A stretch of DNA of 64,000 nucleotides from Paraburkholderia phenazinium. GTDB taxonomy: Bacteria; Pseudomonadota; Gammaproteobacteria; Burkholderiales; Burkholderiaceae. Where the stretch lies: NCBI RefSeq assembly GCF_900141745.1, contig NZ_FSRM01000002.1, positions 1,798,001-1,862,000 of the forward strand, written 5' to 3'. Positions 1 through 8,236 of this stretch are shown in pieces. The translations under genes were made by a program, and so were the position numbers. Position 1 is the stretch's first letter. Each line of letters starts with the position of its first letter. The notes beneath the pieces were generated by a model. It had not been told where the DNA came from and did no database searches. It saw only the letters and a list, made by a program, of their open reading frames with translations.

Positions 1-182
1 AGCTTAGCCGTAGTGAAGGATTTGGCGGACGAATTGGACTTCACTCGCTGCCGCAGGCCAACGCTTGGTACGCAAACGTATGCGGTATGTCGGACCTGGG
101 AATTGATTCCGCCAAGGAGAACCTCCGCTATTTTGAGATGACGCCTGAACAGGCGGAGGCGTTCATCGCCAAAGGAGTCTAG
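1..182 (+). CDS. GNAT-like acetyltransferase family protein, C-terminal fragment (gene starts before the window)
   Basis: Only the last 59 codons are present; the first complete codon is at base 3 and the TAG stop at 180-182. The visible protein has the tail GRIGLHSLPQANAWYANVCG followed by a Phe-Glu-Met-Thr-Pro-Glu-Gln motif. I recall this tail from small GNAT-fold proteins encoded directly before an XRE regulator and an ImmA/IrrE protease. The stop lies inside the ribosome-binding region of the next gene (AAGGAG just before it), so the two are translationally linked. The biochemical function is unknown; the family assignment rests on remembered similarity of a short tail. Confidence 0.5.
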   Translation, partial: LSRSEGFGGRIGLHSLPQANAWYANVCGMSDLGIDSAKENLRYFEMTPEQAEAFIAKGV

Positions 183-184
183 TC

Positions 185-676
185 ATGAAATTTGAAGTAA
201 CGAAAGAGTGGTGCCTGAAAATGGCGAGGCTTGAGCACGAGAATGGAACAGACGTCGAGATCGGTGCTGGCCTGTTTGCCGCAGACCCATCCACACAGCG
301 TCCGGAGTATGCGATGGAGGAATCCGCCGATCCCAGGATAGCTTTTGGCAGATTTGTCAGACTCATGAGAAGGGGACGACAGCAGACGCTCGAGAAACTC
401 GCGGAAGCTGCCGACATCGACGTCACCGAACTCGTAGAAATTGAGGAAGATTCACACTACAGACCGGAGCCGCGCACTGTCTTCCAGTTGGCAAGCTATT
501 TCGCGATTCCCAGTTCGAAGTTGATGCAGTTGGCCGGTCTATCGCAACAGCGCGATAGCCATCTTGCCAATGAAGCAATACGGTTCGCGGCTCGATCCGA
601 GAAGGTCACTGACCTGAATGAAACCGAGCGCTCCGCCCTGGAGGCGTTCGTCGCGGTACTCAGCGAGCAGAAGTAA
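185..676 (+). CDS. XRE-family helix-turn-helix transcriptional regulator
   Basis: A 163-aa protein. Residues about 52-105 form a Cro/CI-type helix-turn-helix: GRFVRLMRRGRQQTLEKLAE, then an Ile-Asp-Val-Thr-Glu-Leu turn and a Glu-Ile-Glu-Glu recognition end. An acidic N-terminal arm and a helical C-terminal tail flank it. It starts three bases after the stop of the upstream acetyltransferase-like gene with a good AGGAG site, and is followed 21 bases later by an ImmA/IrrE metalloprotease gene, so the three look like one operon. XRE/ImmA pairs are generally repressor plus repressor-cleaving protease. Here the inferred role is control of the cassette, or of the mobile element carrying it. Confidence 0.75.
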   Translation: MKFEVTKEWCLKMARLEHENGTDVEIGAGLFAADPSTQRPEYAMEESADPRIAFGRFVRLMRRGRQQTLEKLAEAADIDVTELVEIEEDSHYRPEPRTVFQLASYFAIPSSKLMQLAGLSQQRDSHLANEAIRFAARSEKVTDLNETERSALEAFVAVLSEQK

Positions 677-697
677 ACATAACTGCATGAGGCAACT

Positions 698-1633
698 ATG
701 GCCAGGAATCTGATTCTTTCTGCCAGGACTTCAAATGACATCGACAGTCGAGTTGAACGGGTGCTCCGGGGCCTCGGCAACCCTGAGCCTCCGTTGCGGC
801 TTGAAGATGTTCGTGAGCTCCTCAAGTTAGATCTGGCTTTCTACACCTCGGACGATCCTGGTCTGGCTCGGGAAGCCATCAGCCGAATCCGCGTCGCGGC
901 CGTGCAGGTATACCGCCGGCCCGCGCTGATTCTCGATGCAGTGAAGAAATTTTCTCTGAAAGCACTTTACCTGCCTGATCGTAAGCGGATCATGCTAGAC
1001 AGTGCGGTACCACTGCTCAAGCACCGATGGAATGAAGCTCACGAAATTGGCCACAGTCTCATTCCCTGGCATCAGGACATGATGCATGGCGATAACGAGA
1101 ACACGGTCTCGAGAGACTGCGCCGAACAGATTGAAACCGAGGCTAATTTCGCGGCCGGTCGGCTACTTTTCCTTCGGGACCGGTTTGTGAACGAAGCCCG
1201 CTCCTCGCCGGCGTGTCTTCAATCAATAATCGATCTCAAAAATACGTATGGGAATACGCTTTCAACGACCCTCTATCGCTTCGTCGAGAGCGTCGGACAG
1301 GAAACTCCCGTAGTGGGCCTCATGACCTGCCACCCGCATGTGGATCGTCGCCCGATCAATTTTGATCCAGCAAGTCCATGCCGCCATCTGATTCAGTCGC
1401 ACGCTTTTCACGCAAGATTTTCCAGAATCACTGAAGTGGAGCTGTTCAACGCAGTGAGCAGCTATTGCGGACGACAGAAGGGCGGCCTGCTTGGCGAACG
1501 AGAGCTCATCTTGACGGATGACAATGGAGATTCGCACCGGTTTTTCTTCGAGACATTTTTCAATCGCTACGACGCTTTGACGTTGGGCGTCTATCTCGGC
1601 GCGGAAGCACTTATGGTTCCTGTGAGCGCGTGA
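698..1633 (+). CDS. ImmA/IrrE family zinc metallo-endopeptidase
   Basis: A 311-aa protein with the zinc-protease signature HEIGH at about residues 113-117, preceded by Asn-Glu-Ala and followed by a Glu-Ala-Asn-Phe-Ala-Ala-Gly helix that would give the third ligand region (COG2856 architecture). ImmA/IrrE enzymes cleave partner XRE repressors (ImmA/ImmR of ICEBs1, IrrE/DdrO of Deinococcus). The gene directly follows an XRE gene, so that protein is the likely substrate. The C-terminal half, about residues 200-311, is probably a sensory domain; its ligand cannot be read from the sequence. Start ATG has GAGG seven bases upstream. Confidence 0.85.
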   Translation: MARNLILSARTSNDIDSRVERVLRGLGNPEPPLRLEDVRELLKLDLAFYTSDDPGLAREAISRIRVAAVQVYRRPALILDAVKKFSLKALYLPDRKRIMLDSAVPLLKHRWNEAHEIGHSLIPWHQDMMHGDNENTVSRDCAEQIETEANFAAGRLLFLRDRFVNEARSSPACLQSIIDLKNTYGNTLSTTLYRFVESVGQETPVVGLMTCHPHVDRRPINFDPASPCRHLIQSHAFHARFSRITEVELFNAVSSYCGRQKGGLLGERELILTDDNGDSHRFFFETFFNRYDALTLGVYLGAEALMVPVSA

Positions 1634-1811
1634 CCCTCATTGAACGCGGGCAATCCGTGCCGAACACCGTTTCGATTGTCGGAATGAACTCTGACTCGGC
1701 AGCGGAACTCTCAGGCAAGGAGAAGCCAATTTCAACGTAGGGACTAGCGGCTGACAGTTCGGCATTCGCTGCTTGAAAGGCGAAGCACATCAGAAATTCA
1801 CAGTCGTGCGC
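1634..1811. other. gene-free spacer after the ImmA/IrrE gene
   Basis: No open frame with coding character and no clear hairpin terminator was seen. Together with 1812-2232 this stretch looks like decayed mobile DNA. Confidence 0.4.
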
Positions 1812-1944
1812 TCACGCTGCCACACCGAAGTCGATTCCCAAAAGCTGCCATTTGTCGTCCTCCGTGAGAAGGGGTAACAGAAGTCGACGTGCCTGCGCAT
1901 CGAAGTAGTCAGGACTCTGAACGATCTTTATCGCCTTCTCGACG
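1812..1944 (-). pseudogene. truncated minus-strand gene remnant, C-terminal 40-odd residues, unknown family
   Basis: Read on the minus strand, an open frame runs from the IS66 junction near 1944 to a TGA at 1812-1814. It ends in residues such as VEKAIKIVQSPDYF, a DAQARRLLLPLLTEDDKWQL segment and an Ile-Asp-Phe-Gly-Val-Ala-Ala tail. The amphipathic pattern looks like the end of a genuine protein rather than a chance frame. No start exists, because the frame merges into the IS66 remnant, so it was probably cut by that insertion. I do not recognise the family. Confidence 0.35.
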
Positions 1945-2197
1945 CCTAGACAACAATTGGGTCGAAAACCAGATCCGCCCATGGGCTATCGGAAGGGCCA
2001 ACTGGTTGTTCGCCGGCTCGCTACGAGCAGGCCAACGTGCTGCCGCCATCATGAGCCTGATACGCTCGGCCCAACTCAACGGCCACGACCCGCACGCCTA
2101 TCTGAAGGACATCCTCACGCGGCTGCCGACCCACAAGGCCAGCGACATCTCGGCATTGCTGCCGCATCGCTGGCGTCCGCCTGTGATAGTCAATTAG
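1936..2197 (+). pseudogene. IS66-family transposase (TnpC) C-terminal remnant
   Basis: The frame ending at 2197 encodes the classic IS66 transposase tail: NNWVENQIRPWAIGRANWLF, then Ala-Gly-Ser with a Gly-Gln-Arg-Ala-Ala-Ala-Ile helix, an Ala-Tyr-Leu-Lys-Asp helix and LLPHRW near the end. Only about 80 residues of a roughly 500-residue protein remain, and the catalytic DDE core is absent. Upstream bases of the frame do not resemble the family. It is a dead insertion-sequence fragment. Confidence 0.85.
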
Positions 2198-2208
2198 CGC
2201 AATCCGTC

Positions 2209-2232
2209 AAGGCGGGTTTGCTGCGCGCTTAC
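2209..2232 (+). repeat. probable IS66 right-end terminal inverted repeat
   Basis: About 12 bases after the IS66 transposase stop, the sequence ends in a GGGTTTGCTGCGCGCTTAC-type terminus. Its reverse complement begins GTAAGC, which matches the usual outer tip of IS66-family ends. No partner left end is visible, consistent with a one-ended remnant. Confidence 0.5.
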
Positions 2233-2420
2233 GTAGGAAACACGCGCCAGCGCCTCGTTCAATTGCGGATAACTCCGCGGCAGTCGGTGCACGCTGCATC
2301 GATTCTGGATGGCCGACTGTCACATGAGGTGGGGCGCACAGCGTGCGGGCCGAGTAGAGGTGTCGCGAAGAATACTTGCACAGTGAAAGTGCCCCACTTG
2401 CTGGTCGCGCCACGGGAGGA

Positions 2421-3899
2421 TCACGACGCTGGCACGTCGCCGAAGCTTTCCGACACAAATTTACGCAGCTGCGACTGATCGGTAAGGGCATATGCTGCCG
2501 TGGTTTGCACGGATGAGTGACCGGCGAGCGCTTGCGCCACGGGCAGTGGCACCTGATGGCTCACAACAAGGTGATGCACGTACGAGTGTCGCAGCCAGTG
2601 GGTTGACGCGGCCATGAGGGCGAACCGTCCGGCGATGTCGTTGGCTGGAAGCTGGCCTGCGATCTCCTCGAAAGCCAGCTTCACCTCGCGATATAGTCCG
2701 CTTCGTCCCAGCCCGTGTCCTCGTGTGGTGTGGATGAGAGGCATGTCTTCGATCGGAGACGGAGCGGGCGGTAGTCCCCGCGACTCGCGGTAACGCATGA
2801 TGCAGCTGACACATTGAGCAGGAAGGGGAATGCGTCTCACGCGTTGACCTTTCCCCTTCACCTCGAGTGTCCATCCTGTCCGGTCTGTATGAAGCAGTGG
2901 ATAGCCGTCTTCCCACGCAAGCTCGGCCAGTCTGACACCTGTATAACGGTAGAGGCCAAGGATGGTTGCCTGGCGGTTCCGTTTTGCGTTGGCCGGCGGG
3001 GCGCTAAGCCACGCGCTAATCCATGCATCGCACGCTTCAGTGGCACTGTCTGGCAGAAAGCGCTTCGGCTCGAACGTGGGTCGTTCGCCCTTGGTACTCC
3101 CGAGTTCCAGTGCGGGGTTCACCGTTATATAGCCCGTTTTCGCCCAGTACTGGTAAAGACTTTTAACGACCGCCATGGCGCGCGCGCAGCTTGCTGCTCC
3201 AAGCGGGTGGGCGGTAGCGTGAGCTGAAATATGAGGCAGCGTATCACGGAATGCGATCAAGTGTTCGCGGGTGAGACCTGATAACGGTCCGAGATCGGCA
3301 CACTGGCACCACGCGATCAGCCGTTTCAGCTCTGTCACGTACGCGCGCCGGGTATGCAAAGACCGGCCGGTACGGTCAACGAGGAATGCACGGAGTGCCG
3401 TCGCGTCGTTCGTCGAGCTCAGGGTATTTGTGCTGGGGTCCGCGTTGAAGAACCTGCCCGTTCTCGCCAACCACCTTTCATCATGGGAGGAACCGGTTAT
3501 AGCAACTGCATGGCCGTCGCCCTTCGGGATCGGGTGATTGTCTGCTGAACGTTTCGTTGCATCCGGGTGCGTCAGGCGAAACCGGACGGTGAGGGTGCGT
3601 AACAGCTGTTCCAGCACCTGTCCCGAGGTGGGCGCCTGCTCGCTTGTCATCACCACGATGGTGCCAGCGTGCCAGAACTGCACGGCTTCGAGCGAATCGA
3701 GCAGCAGATTGAACACTGCCGGCTGGGCACTCTTCGCGGCGGTCATCGACGGATAACGACGTGCCAGCGTTGCCGGTGTCCATCGTTCATAGACAGGGAC
3801 ACCCAGCGCCGCGGACACATACTCGATCGCGTCGTCGATTCGGTCTGGCAGTCGCCGCGGCGGTGCGACCATCGCGTCGATCCACGCGGAAGGCATCAT
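2421..3899 (-). CDS. tyrosine site-specific recombinase (phage-integrase family)
   Basis: About 492 aa. Catalytic residues of a tyrosine recombinase are all visible: Arg in TGVRLAELAW (residue about 323), a Lys in a VKGKGQRVR beta-hairpin, HWLRH (His 434, Arg 437), AGHSSVQTTAAY with His 461 and the nucleophile Tyr 470. An N-terminal extension of roughly 150 residues precedes the SAM-like core-binding domain. An in-frame TTG lies further upstream at 3914, but the ATG at 3899 is preferred because AAAGG sits seven bases before it. It lies 35 bases downstream of a KfrA-like gene in the same direction. That pairing recalls the TnpS/TnpT cointegrate-resolution pair of Tn4651, although gene order differs. 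Confidence 0.85.
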   Translation of the reverse strand: MMPSAWIDAMVAPPRRLPDRIDDAIEYVSAALGVPVYERWTPATLARRYPSMTAAKSAQPAVFNLLLDSLEAVQFWHAGTIVVMTSEQAPTSGQVLEQLLRTLTVRFRLTHPDATKRSADNHPIPKGDGHAVAITGSSHDERWLARTGRFFNADPSTNTLSSTNDATALRAFLVDRTGRSLHTRRAYVTELKRLIAWCQCADLGPLSGLTREHLIAFRDTLPHISAHATAHPLGAASCARAMAVVKSLYQYWAKTGYITVNPALELGSTKGERPTFEPKRFLPDSATEACDAWISAWLSAPPANAKRNRQATILGLYRYTGVRLAELAWEDGYPLLHTDRTGWTLEVKGKGQRVRRIPLPAQCVSCIMRYRESRGLPPAPSPIEDMPLIHTTRGHGLGRSGLYREVKLAFEEIAGQLPANDIAGRFALMAASTHWLRHSYVHHLVVSHQVPLPVAQALAGHSSVQTTAAYALTDQSQLRKFVSESFGDVPAS

Positions 3900-3934
3900 G
3901 ATGCAACCTTTCAAACAGTGAACGGGCGGCCTGA

Positions 3935-4744
3935 CTACCGGACCGGGGAATCCGCATCGCGCTGGCCCGCGAGTTCGCTCCTGAGTTTTTGCCGGTCGGC
4001 CTGGAGTTCCTCAATGATTTGCTTCTGGCTTTCAATCACTTGCGATGCTCTCGTCAACCCTCCTTCGAGGGCTGCCTTTTCAGACACCATCCCCTGCCGC
4101 AGCGTGTCGGTCTCAAGCCTGAGTTGCCTGCCGAGGCCGTCAAATTGCAGTCGGAGTGCATCAACGCGCTCCTGGTAAGCGCGGTGTGCCTCATCGCGCT
4201 GGGACTTCATCTCATCGAGCCGATCCGCCATAGTCCGTGCATTGCGATTTGCTGCTTCCAGCTGCGTCTCGGTTTCCGCGAGTCGGGCACGCAGTTCGCC
4301 AACCGTTTCGTCACGGGTGGAAAGATCCTGACGCAGATCATCCAGTTCCACCTTCAGCAGATCCACCCTCGCGCGGGCATTGTCGCGCTCGGTCTCGGCG
4401 TTCTCCACGGATTCGGCCGCCGCCTGCTGGATTTTAAGTATCTCGTGGGTCTGCGCATCCAGTGCCGCAGTCCATAACCCTCGCATCAGGTCAGAGACGT
4501 GTGGCGGAATGTCCGGCACGCGCAGGTGCGCCCGGCCCGCTGCGACGAGTTCAACTTCAATCTCGTTTATCGTCCGCCCTAACGCTGTGGTGTCACCGCC
4601 CCCGAGCCTCGCCCTGACTCGTCGGACCGAGACGTGACGGCGGAACTCTTCCGTTGACGCAGGCGCGGGTTGACCAGCTTCGGCCAGCAAAGCGATTACG
4701 GTCGCACGAACGGCTTCGGGGGAATTGGACGGAGCGCGGCTCAT
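3935..4744 (-). CDS. KfrA-like DNA-binding coiled-coil protein
   Basis: About 269 aa from the ATG at 4744; an upstream extension to 4870 has unlike composition and no ribosome-binding site. Residues about 1-80 match a KfrA N-terminal DNA-binding domain (VRATVIALLAEAG, then a VSVRRVRARLGGG helix-turn region). The rest, about 90-260, is an almost uninterrupted heptad coiled coil rich in Glu, Arg, Leu and Gln. KfrA proteins are autorepressors that coat DNA on plasmids, and TnpT of Tn4651 has the same plan and assists a tyrosine recombinase. The tyrosine recombinase gene follows immediately, so an accessory or regulatory role for it is likely. Confidence 0.75.
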   Translation of the reverse strand: MSRAPSNSPEAVRATVIALLAEAGQPAPASTEEFRRHVSVRRVRARLGGGDTTALGRTINEIEVELVAAGRAHLRVPDIPPHVSDLMRGLWTAALDAQTHEILKIQQAAAESVENAETERDNARARVDLLKVELDDLRQDLSTRDETVGELRARLAETETQLEAANRNARTMADRLDEMKSQRDEAHRAYQERVDALRLQFDGLGRQLRLETDTLRQGMVSEKAALEGGLTRASQVIESQKQIIEELQADRQKLRSELAGQRDADSPVR

Positions 4745-4851
4745 AAAACTGATTATGGCCCGAAAACGGATTTTAATGTGATTCGCGGTTATTCCAATAC
4801 ATACAGGACGTACTGATTGGGATAAATGTCCGGGATAGAGCGCTGGAGAAA

Positions 4852-4869
4852 TGATAACTTTAATTATCA
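4852..4869. repeat. inverted repeat TGATAA-N6-TTATCA
   Basis: Perfect six-base arms around CTTTAA in the region upstream of the KfrA-like gene. KfrA-type proteins autoregulate from such AT-rich palindromes, so it is a candidate operator. Confidence 0.4.
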
Positions 4870-4951
4870 CGCGAAACAGAGTGGCATTATTGCGCTCACC
4901 GTCCCGGCATGACGCGCCAACCGTCCATTTTTTTTGCCGTGTATTTATTTG

Positions 4952-4976
4952 TGCCGTTAACTAAATAACAACGGCA
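4952..4976. repeat. inverted repeat TGCCGTT-N11-AACGGCA
   Basis: Perfect seven-base arms in the divergent intergenic region, a candidate operator or recombinase-binding site. Confidence 0.4.
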
Positions 4977-4996
4977 ACCGGTATGGGGAAAGACGG

Positions 4997-5014
4997 ATGT
5001 TCGCAATCGAACAT
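4997..5014. repeat. inverted repeat ATGTTCG-CAAT-CGAACAT
   Basis: Perfect seven-base arms with a four-base centre, the strongest palindrome between the two divergent operons. Its size fits a dimeric repressor site. Confidence 0.45.
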
Positions 5015-5470
5015 GGCGGTTGCGCGTATCAGCAATTGAAAAAAAATACCACAGACGATGTTTCCGATACAAACAGTATTCCGTCAGACTGCTCTGAAAA
5101 CCGTTGTAGGACATATATCGACATTTCGGCTTTCCCATAAAAACCCGATTTTGTGCCGAAAAAGCTCTTACGTGCCCGTGTTATCCAGCCAGCCGTGCAC
5201 GGCCTGGAAACAGCCGCCCACCACGTGCCCACACCGCAGGTCATGCCTCGATTCCCGGGCAGGCAAGCTATGCTTGTCCCTGACAGTGGGCGCGCGATTG
5301 GGGTGCTCCGGCTTCCGATCGTTGGAATATGGCGCATGAGCTGCTATTTCAGGACGTGTCAGGTGTGTAACTGATGGCGAACGCAAAAGCGTTGGTCAGG
5401 ATCCACCGTATCCCGCCGCCGTCAATCAGAAGTGTGTTGCAATCATGATGCATGGATTACAGGTGCCAGA

Positions 5471-8236
5471 ATGTTCGGTCAACTGGAACTAGCTGAGTAT
5501 CTCGCAAGCCATCCGATGCCGGCTACCACGCGCGAACTGGTGGAGAAGATCCGGCGCAATCAGTCAGACTTCAATCCGTTCAATCATCAGGGTACACGAA
5601 CGGTCGTGACGATTCGTTCCGCAAAAATGCAGCAGGGCGTCACCGTACAGAGCCGGACGCTACACGCCAGTGCGGCCATGTGGTATGAATTTGACGAAAA
5701 AATTCAGGAATACTATGCAAATGTGCATTCATTCACTGCAATTACTCAACGGGAAGATGGGAGCGTCGCAAACAAGTCGCAGCACTGGTTCGATTTTCTG
5801 ATACTTGGGGACGGTGCGCCCCGCTTCGAGGACTGGAAAGAGGAGACGGTCCTATTCCAGATGCAAAAGAAAGAAGACGATCGATGGAAAAAGGTGGGCC
5901 GCTTCTGGCGTGATGAATGCGATCGCTGGCATGACCGCGCATGCGAGCAATATTGCGGGTCGCTTGGAATTGCGCATCAACTGCGGACGAACCGAGAGAT
6001 TCCACGACGGTTTCTCGAGAATATTCGATATCTGCGGGATTTTTACGATCCAAGGACACCGGTTCTCTCCTCGGATACGGCAGAGCGGCTAAGGCAATGC
6101 GTACAGAACGGTCCGGTCAGTTACGATGACATGATGAAGCGTGAGGGATTCCAAGCGGATGTTCTGCTGTCGGCGATCGTCCAGGGTGTGCTGTTCGTTG
6201 ATCTGAATACCGACAGTATTGGTAATCCCGCCGATCTGCTGATGCACCGCGATGCTGACCTTGCCGAGGCCGATCGGCTCATTCGCCGGGGCGACTTCAT
6301 GTGCGAGCCGTTGCCCCTTCCCGGCCTTGCAGCGTGCCCAATCGGCACCCGACTGCAATATGGAGGAGAGGCGTGGACTGTTATCTTGGGTTCGACAGGA
6401 CCGGACGCGGAGGTGCTTCTTACTTCAGGCGCGGGAGGGAGAATGAGCCTCCCCACCGAGACAGCAAGGCAATTGCTGGCCGAGCGCGCAACCGATGAAG
6501 AGCGCGTTGCTTTGCTTAACAGCGAGAAACGGCGCGCCATCGCTTCCTTAAGCAGGACGGAGCTCAAGGATGGAATAAAGAAATATAAGGCAGTAATCTT
6601 GGACGACGGGGCAGACCAGTATTCCGATGCGACTCTGGGCAGGTCCAGGCAGGCAATACGCGACTGCACCTTCGTACAGGATGTCCTGCTCGAGCTCGCA
6701 CCGCATCACGCAGAAAAAGGTAACCGGTTACCCCGGCTTCCACCACTGGTCGAGTTGCTTGCGAAGACGACGATTGAGACCGTTCATAACGCGGCATCGG
6801 CCGGCAATGCAAAGAAGACTTACGACACCTACTGCGAGGAATGCATTAAACAGGGTGTCGTGCCCATGTCTTATCCAACATTGTGCCAACGGGTCAAGGC
6901 ATACGAGGACCCGAATGCCCGGTTCGGCAAACGTGTTGCCTACCGGGACGGGCAGATTCCTCTGATCCTGGACGCGCGCGAGCCGGTGGATGGCGTAGCG
7001 CCCCACGAAGTCTGCTACATCGACCACACCGAGCCTAATCTCTTCACGAAGGGTCCTGAGGGACAGGACTGGGGAAAGCTCTGGCTCTCTGCGGCAGTGG
7101 ACGGTAACGTAACCTGTGCACGCGCATTTTATCTCTCATATCGTCCACCATCCGCGCTGTCGGTGCTCATGACACTCCGGGACTATGTGCGTCGGTGGAG
7201 GCGCCTGCCGCGGATTGTGGTCTTTGACGGTGGCGCCGACATGCGCTCGCACGCGGTTGAACAGTTCTGCAAGATCCATAACATTGATGTGCGATATCGG
7301 GCAGGCGGTCGACCGCGTGGCGGCAAAGACGTTGAGCGGCTATTCGGTCTGACCGAGGAAGAACTGCTATCCGGTCTGGAAGGCTGTTCGATCCAGTTGA
7401 AGGAGGCTCGCACCGTAACCAAGTCAGTCGATCCTACGCGCCGCGCTGTCTGGACGTTCCCTCAGCTTTACCGCGCGATGGAATCCTTTCTTTTCGACTT
7501 CAGATACCGTCGGCACGTTCATCCGGGGCTGGGTATGACGCAGTGTGACTACGAGCAGGCCAGGCTCGAACAGACAGGCCGGCGGGACCATATACGGGTC
7601 GAATTTGACGAGAATCTGCTTCTGCTCACGGCGCCTTCGCCACCACGCAGCGAACACAAGGTTCACGCGCAACGGGGTGTGTGGGAGAGCGGCATGTTTT
7701 ATTGGCATGCGGAATTTGCAAAGGTCGGCGGGAAGCCGTGTCCGGTCCGATACGAGCCGTGGCTGGCGAACGTCATCTATGTCTATGTTGGTCATTGCTG
7801 GGTGACGGCCCTCGCGCGTGACCTCGAGCCCTACTGGGGTCGAACGCGCTACGAAGTGGAGTACGCCAAGCGGATGGAGCGAAATTTCAACCGCCTTGCT
7901 GCAGAACGTGACCGCCATACGACATCGCGGGCCGTGCGTCTTGGGCAGGTAAGAACGCCTATAAGTTTTGACGAGACCACTGCAAAGAAACAGAAGAGCG
8001 AATTGGAGCTTTATAAGGCGCTTGGAATGGGAACTGCAAGAGCCATTGATCTTGGCATGGTACCTCGTCAGGAACCAGCTTGCAGTTCAGCCTCTGGGCC
8101 CGATTCCTCGGAGGTGGACATGGCGCCCGATGCGGCGATCGCGCGAGCTGGTGGAGAAGCGGCTGCCGAACTTGCCGCGCTGTCTGATCCGACCTCTTCC
8201 GCATGGAGCGAGCCAGATGAAGCTGGACTTCTCTAA
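5471..8236 (+). CDS. tnsAB: Tn7-like transposase, natural TnsA-TnsB fusion
   Basis: About 921 aa from the ATG at 5471, chosen because ACAGG lies seven bases upstream; a GTG at 5432 would add 13 residues. Residues about 20-200 align with the TnsA endonuclease: Glu 76 in the first helix, Asp 108 in a WFDFLIL strand, Lys 123 in FEDWKEE, then the TnsA-typical TNREI-x4-FLENIRYL helix. The C-terminal two thirds is a TnsB/TniA-type DDE integrase: Asp 518 (YIDHTEP), Asp 586 (VVFDGGAD) and Glu 622 (DVERLFG), the last two 36 apart as in D,D(35)E enzymes. TnsA cuts 5' ends and TnsB cuts and joins 3' ends, so one chain could carry out full cut-and-paste. The tnsC start overlaps its 3' end. Confidence 0.88.
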   Translation: MFGQLELAEYLASHPMPATTRELVEKIRRNQSDFNPFNHQGTRTVVTIRSAKMQQGVTVQSRTLHASAAMWYEFDEKIQEYYANVHSFTAITQREDGSVANKSQHWFDFLILGDGAPRFEDWKEETVLFQMQKKEDDRWKKVGRFWRDECDRWHDRACEQYCGSLGIAHQLRTNREIPRRFLENIRYLRDFYDPRTPVLSSDTAERLRQCVQNGPVSYDDMMKREGFQADVLLSAIVQGVLFVDLNTDSIGNPADLLMHRDADLAEADRLIRRGDFMCEPLPLPGLAACPIGTRLQYGGEAWTVILGSTGPDAEVLLTSGAGGRMSLPTETARQLLAERATDEERVALLNSEKRRAIASLSRTELKDGIKKYKAVILDDGADQYSDATLGRSRQAIRDCTFVQDVLLELAPHHAEKGNRLPRLPPLVELLAKTTIETVHNAASAGNAKKTYDTYCEECIKQGVVPMSYPTLCQRVKAYEDPNARFGKRVAYRDGQIPLILDAREPVDGVAPHEVCYIDHTEPNLFTKGPEGQDWGKLWLSAAVDGNVTCARAFYLSYRPPSALSVLMTLRDYVRRWRRLPRIVVFDGGADMRSHAVEQFCKIHNIDVRYRAGGRPRGGKDVERLFGLTEEELLSGLEGCSIQLKEARTVTKSVDPTRRAVWTFPQLYRAMESFLFDFRYRRHVHPGLGMTQCDYEQARLEQTGRRDHIRVEFDENLLLLTAPSPPRSEHKVHAQRGVWESGMFYWHAEFAKVGGKPCPVRYEPWLANVIYVYVGHCWVTALARDLEPYWGRTRYEVEYAKRMERNFNRLAAERDRHTTSRAVRLGQVRTPISFDETTAKKQKSELELYKALGMGTARAIDLGMVPRQEPACSSASGPDSSEVDMAPDAAIARAGGEAAAELAALSDPTSSAWSEPDEAGLL

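Larger units (their letters stand above)
4745..5470. promoter_or_regulatory. AT-rich divergent regulatory region between kfrA-like gene and tnsAB
   Basis: About 725 bases without a convincing gene, markedly richer in A and T than its surroundings. It contains several perfect inverted repeats, listed separately, and must hold the promoters of the minus-strand KfrA/recombinase pair and of the plus-strand transposition operon. A recombination or resolution site for the tyrosine recombinase could also be here. I saw no copy of the terminal repeat motif found near 12170-12240, so it is probably not a transposon end. Confidence 0.5.

Noticed and set aside
2327..2400. GTGGGGC ... GCCCCAC pair as another insertion-sequence end
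   Set aside because: The arms are short and about 50 bases apart, with no transposase or target duplication, so it is not supported.
4745..5470. Left transposon end in the AT-rich region before tnsAB
   Set aside because: The AATAAAGCATAAG / CTTACGCTTTG motif of the right end is not repeated there; the dyads present are unrelated to it.
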